Shown here in pieces: positions 14,005 to 16,159 of a DNA stretch of 16,159 bases. The number at the start of each line of letters is the position of its first letter. The stretch's first letter is position 1. This stretch comes from JBGSMB01 sp041740375. Its GTDB lineage: Bacteria; Patescibacteriota; Saccharimonadia; Saccharimonadales; JAGQMS01. Where the stretch lies: positions 1 to 16,159 of the forward strand of contig JBGSMB010000026.1 in NCBI GenBank assembly GCA_041740375.1, given 5' to 3'. The position numbers and the translations under genes are program-made. The notes under the pieces are model-generated. The model searched no databases. It saw only the letters and a list, made by a program, of their open reading frames with translations, and was not told the DNA's origin.

Positions 14005-14039
14005 CCGGGCATACTAGTGAAATAGTATGCCCGGTTTTT
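14005..14039 (+). terminator. Intrinsic terminator
   Basis: A perfect 12-bp stem (CCGGGCATACTA at 14005-14016 with TAGTATGCCCGG at 14023-14034), GTGAAA loop, and TTTTT immediately after. It ends the 170-residue protein gene and isolates uvrA. Confidence 0.93.
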
Positions 14040-14060
14040 CATTTTCGATAAGCCCAGGGG

Positions 14061-14089
14061 TGGAAATTTTCGTGATTTTTTGGTAAAAT
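14061..14089 (+). promoter_or_regulatory. uvrA promoter, likely leaderless
   Basis: TGGAAA (14061-14066), a 17-base spacer ending in TGG, then TAAAAT (14084-14089). The ATG begins 12 bases after the -10, leaving about five untranslated bases and no room for a Shine-Dalgarno. Confidence 0.65.
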
Positions 14090-14100
14090 CCACCGGACTT

Positions 14101-16159
14101 ATGGCAGATATTATTCGAGTACAGGGAGCGCGTGAGCACAACCTCAAAAATATTGACGTCGAGATCCCTCGGGATAAACTCGTCGTGGTTACTGGACTCT
14201 CGGGTTCCGGCAAATCTTCACTCGCTTTTGACACTATTTATGCCGAAGGTCAGCGACGTTACGTAGAGTCGCTTTCTAGCTACGCGCGTCAATTTTTGGG
14301 TATGATGGAAAAGCCAGATGTCGATCAGATCGACGGGCTTAGTCCGGCTATATCGATCGATCAAAAGTCTACCAGCCGAAATCCTCGCTCTACTGTTGCG
14401 ACCGTTACTGAAATTTATGATTATCTACGTCTTTTGTACGCCCGCATTGGTATTCCTCACTGTTCTGTCTGCGGCAAAGAAGTAACGCGCACCACGGCAA
14501 CTCATGTTGTCGATCAGATCGCCAGCCTCAATGCAGATCAGAAAATGATGATTCTCGCTCCAGTCGTCGTCGATAAAAAAGGTGAATTTATACATATTCC
14601 CGAGCAGTACAGCAAGCTAGGCTTCGCCCGAGCCCGCGTTGACGGTGTCATTTATGACCTCGATGAGTTTCCGGAGCTCGACAAGCAGAAAAAGCACACC
14701 ATAGAAGTTGTCGTAGATCGAATCGTAAATACAGTAGACAATCTCGGCCGACTAAGTCAGTCCGTAGAGCAGGCATTTTCGATCGCCGATGACAAATTAG
14801 TCGTGCTACTTGTCGACACCGACGAAAGTTTGTTCTTCAGTCTAAAATATTCTTGTGTGGATCATCCTGACGTACAAATACCAGAGCTTGAGCCACGTAC
14901 CTTTAGCTTCAACAGTCCGTTTGGAGCGTGCCCGACGTGCACGGGGCTAGGCAGTCGTCTTGAAGTAGACCCTGATCTACTATTGAATAGAAACTTAACC
15001 ATTGCAGAAGGCGCCATACGTCCCTGGAACCGTTTTGCTATTGATGCCTGGTATATGAAGAAAGTAGCCGCTATTGCAGAAGAAAATGGCTTCTCGGTGC
15101 ATATTCCAGTCAAGGAGCTTACTGAGCCGCAGCTCGAACTTTTGCTCTATGGTACCGGTTCGCATAAATTTACTGTCGAGCTTTCAAAAGGTCGCCAATT
15201 TGACACCACCTACGAAGGAGTTATTCCAAATCTAGAACGTCGGCACAAAGACACCGAGAGCGAGTTTATGCGCCGCGACATTGAGAAGTTCATGATTGAA
15301 CGCCCTTGTCATGCATGTGGTGGTAAGCGCTTAAAACGAGAGGTCTTGGCGATCACAGTCGCTGGTCGCTCAATTGTTGATATCTGCGAACTTACTATCG
15401 ACGATGCTTTTGATTTGTTTAACAACGAGCTGAAACTAAAAGGCGCCGATGCCCAAATTGCTGAGATGGTGTTAAAGGAGATAAAGGCCCGTCTTGGATT
15501 TTTGCACGACGTCGGCCTTAATTACCTAAACCTTATGCGGAGCGCCACAACGCTTTCTGGTGGAGAAGCCCAAAGAATTCGCCTAGCCACGCAAATTGGT
15601 TCTGGCCTCATGGGCGTTTTGTACGTCTTGGACGAGCCATCTATTGGTCTCCACCAGCGTGATAATGCGCGTCTTATAAAAACTTTGAAGCACCTAAAAG
15701 AGCTTGGTAACACCGTGCTTGTAGTTGAGCACGACGAAGACACCATCCGTACTGCCGACTTTTTGGTAGATATCGGTCCTGGTGCGGGAATCCACGGTGG
15801 TGAAGTTATCGCAGCTGGCACGCCTGAAGAAGTCGCTAAGGTCAAAGATAGTATTACTGGTCAATATTTGCGCGGAGAAAAATCTATAGAAGTCCCCAAG
15901 AAACGTCGTTCTGGCAACGGCAAGATGCTCAGTATTCGTGGCGCGCGTGAGCACAATCTTCAAGACATAAATGTAGAGATTCCACTCGGAGAGATGGTGG
16001 TAGTGAGCGGTGTCAGCGGCTCAGGCAAGAGCACTCTTATAAATGATATTTTGGCCCGCGAGCTTTCATCGGTACTCCATCATGCTTCAACTGTCCCCGG
16101 CAAGCACGAGTCCATTGACGGCATCGAACACCTCGACAAAGCCATCGTGATTGATCAGT
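14101..16159 (+). CDS. uvrA: Excinuclease ABC subunit A, 5' part (continues past the window)
   Basis: Damage-recognition ATPase of nucleotide excision repair, acting with UvrB and UvrC. The first ABC module opens with VQGAREHNLKNIDVEIPRD and Walker A GLSGSGKS (32-39). The signature LSGGEAQRIRLATQIGSG follows at about 485, then Walker B VLDEPSIGLHQRD and the switch VVEHDEDT. The second module restarts at SIRGAREHNLQDINVEI with Walker A GVSGSGKS at 637-644. The first zinc site reads C-V-D-H (252-255) with C-P-T-C (277-280), so a His replaces one of the usual four Cys. The frame is open to the window edge at residue 686 of an expected 930-950, so the second signature motif lies outside. It has a private promoter after a strong terminator. 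Confidence 0.98.
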   Translation, partial: MADIIRVQGAREHNLKNIDVEIPRDKLVVVTGLSGSGKSSLAFDTIYAEGQRRYVESLSSYARQFLGMMEKPDVDQIDGLSPAISIDQKSTSRNPRSTVATVTEIYDYLRLLYARIGIPHCSVCGKEVTRTTATHVVDQIASLNADQKMMILAPVVVDKKGEFIHIPEQYSKLGFARARVDGVIYDLDEFPELDKQKKHTIEVVVDRIVNTVDNLGRLSQSVEQAFSIADDKLVVLLVDTDESLFFSLKYSCVDHPDVQIPELEPRTFSFNSPFGACPTCTGLGSRLEVDPDLLLNRNLTIAEGAIRPWNRFAIDAWYMKKVAAIAEENGFSVHIPVKELTEPQLELLLYGTGSHKFTVELSKGRQFDTTYEGVIPNLERRHKDTESEFMRRDIEKFMIERPCHACGGKRLKREVLAITVAGRSIVDICELTIDDAFDLFNNELKLKGADAQIAEMVLKEIKARLGFLHDVGLNYLNLMRSATTLSGGEAQRIRLATQIGSGLMGVLYVLDEPSIGLHQRDNARLIKTLKHLKELGNTVLVVEHDEDTIRTADFLVDIGPGAGIHGGEVIAAGTPEEVAKVKDSITGQYLRGEKSIEVPKKRRSGNGKMLSIRGAREHNLQDINVEIPLGEMVVVSGVSGSGKSTLINDILARELSSVLHHASTVPGKHESIDGIEHLDKAIVIDQ

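Noticed and set aside
1..16159. CRISPR array, insertion sequence or integrase
   Set aside because: No regular direct repeats with spacers, no transposase or recombinase frame, and no terminal inverted repeats of IS type were found.

Overview
The window looks like part of a genome from the candidate phyla radiation (Patescibacteria), most likely Candidatus Saccharibacteria. The taxon is an inference. It rests on a domain-poor alanyl-tRNA synthetase, an FtsA-like gene followed by a bitopic baseplate-J-like protein, tightly overlapping genes, and TGA used as an ordinary stop (ruvX ends on TGA at normal length), which argues against the code-25 lineages Gracilibacteria and Absconditabacteria. No mobile element, CRISPR array, rRNA or convincing tRNA is seen.

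Layout. Positions 1-911 hold the 3' part of alaS (+). A gene-free stretch with two AT-rich inverted repeats follows (912-1186). Positions 1187-2469 hold two tandem minus-strand genes, each encoding a lone ClpA/ClpC N-terminal (Clp_N) domain without an ATPase, each followed by a hairpin, and sharing short palindromic motifs. A divergent promoter region (2470-2634) leads into a + strand run with touching or overlapping ends (2635-7070): FtsA/PilM-like ATPase, membrane-anchored baseplate-J-like protein, ruvX and mltG. A consensus promoter at 7096-7124 then drives a secreted LysM-CHAP cell-wall hydrolase that has no normal start codon. obgE, a class II photolyase and exonuclease I (sbcB) follow (8511-12680). 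Two minus-strand small membrane proteins come next (12677-13372), then a self-contained + strand gene for a 170-residue membrane protein (13477-13989) with its own promoter, perfect Shine-Dalgarno and intrinsic terminator. The window ends inside uvrA (14101 onward).

How the genes may work together. The centre is dominated by envelope functions: MltG ends or processes glycan strands, the LysM-CHAP protein should cut peptidoglycan peptides or amide links, and the FtsA-like/baseplate-J-like pair may be a cytoplasmic actin-fold ATPase acting on an envelope-spanning partner. The right side is rich in DNA repair (photolyase, ExoI, UvrA, and RuvX further left), with the ribosome-assembly GTPase Obg between. 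The main items for a second look are the lone Clp_N pair with its shared motifs, the FtsA-like/baseplate-J-like pair, the missing start of the LysM-CHAP gene, and the reduced AlaRS.
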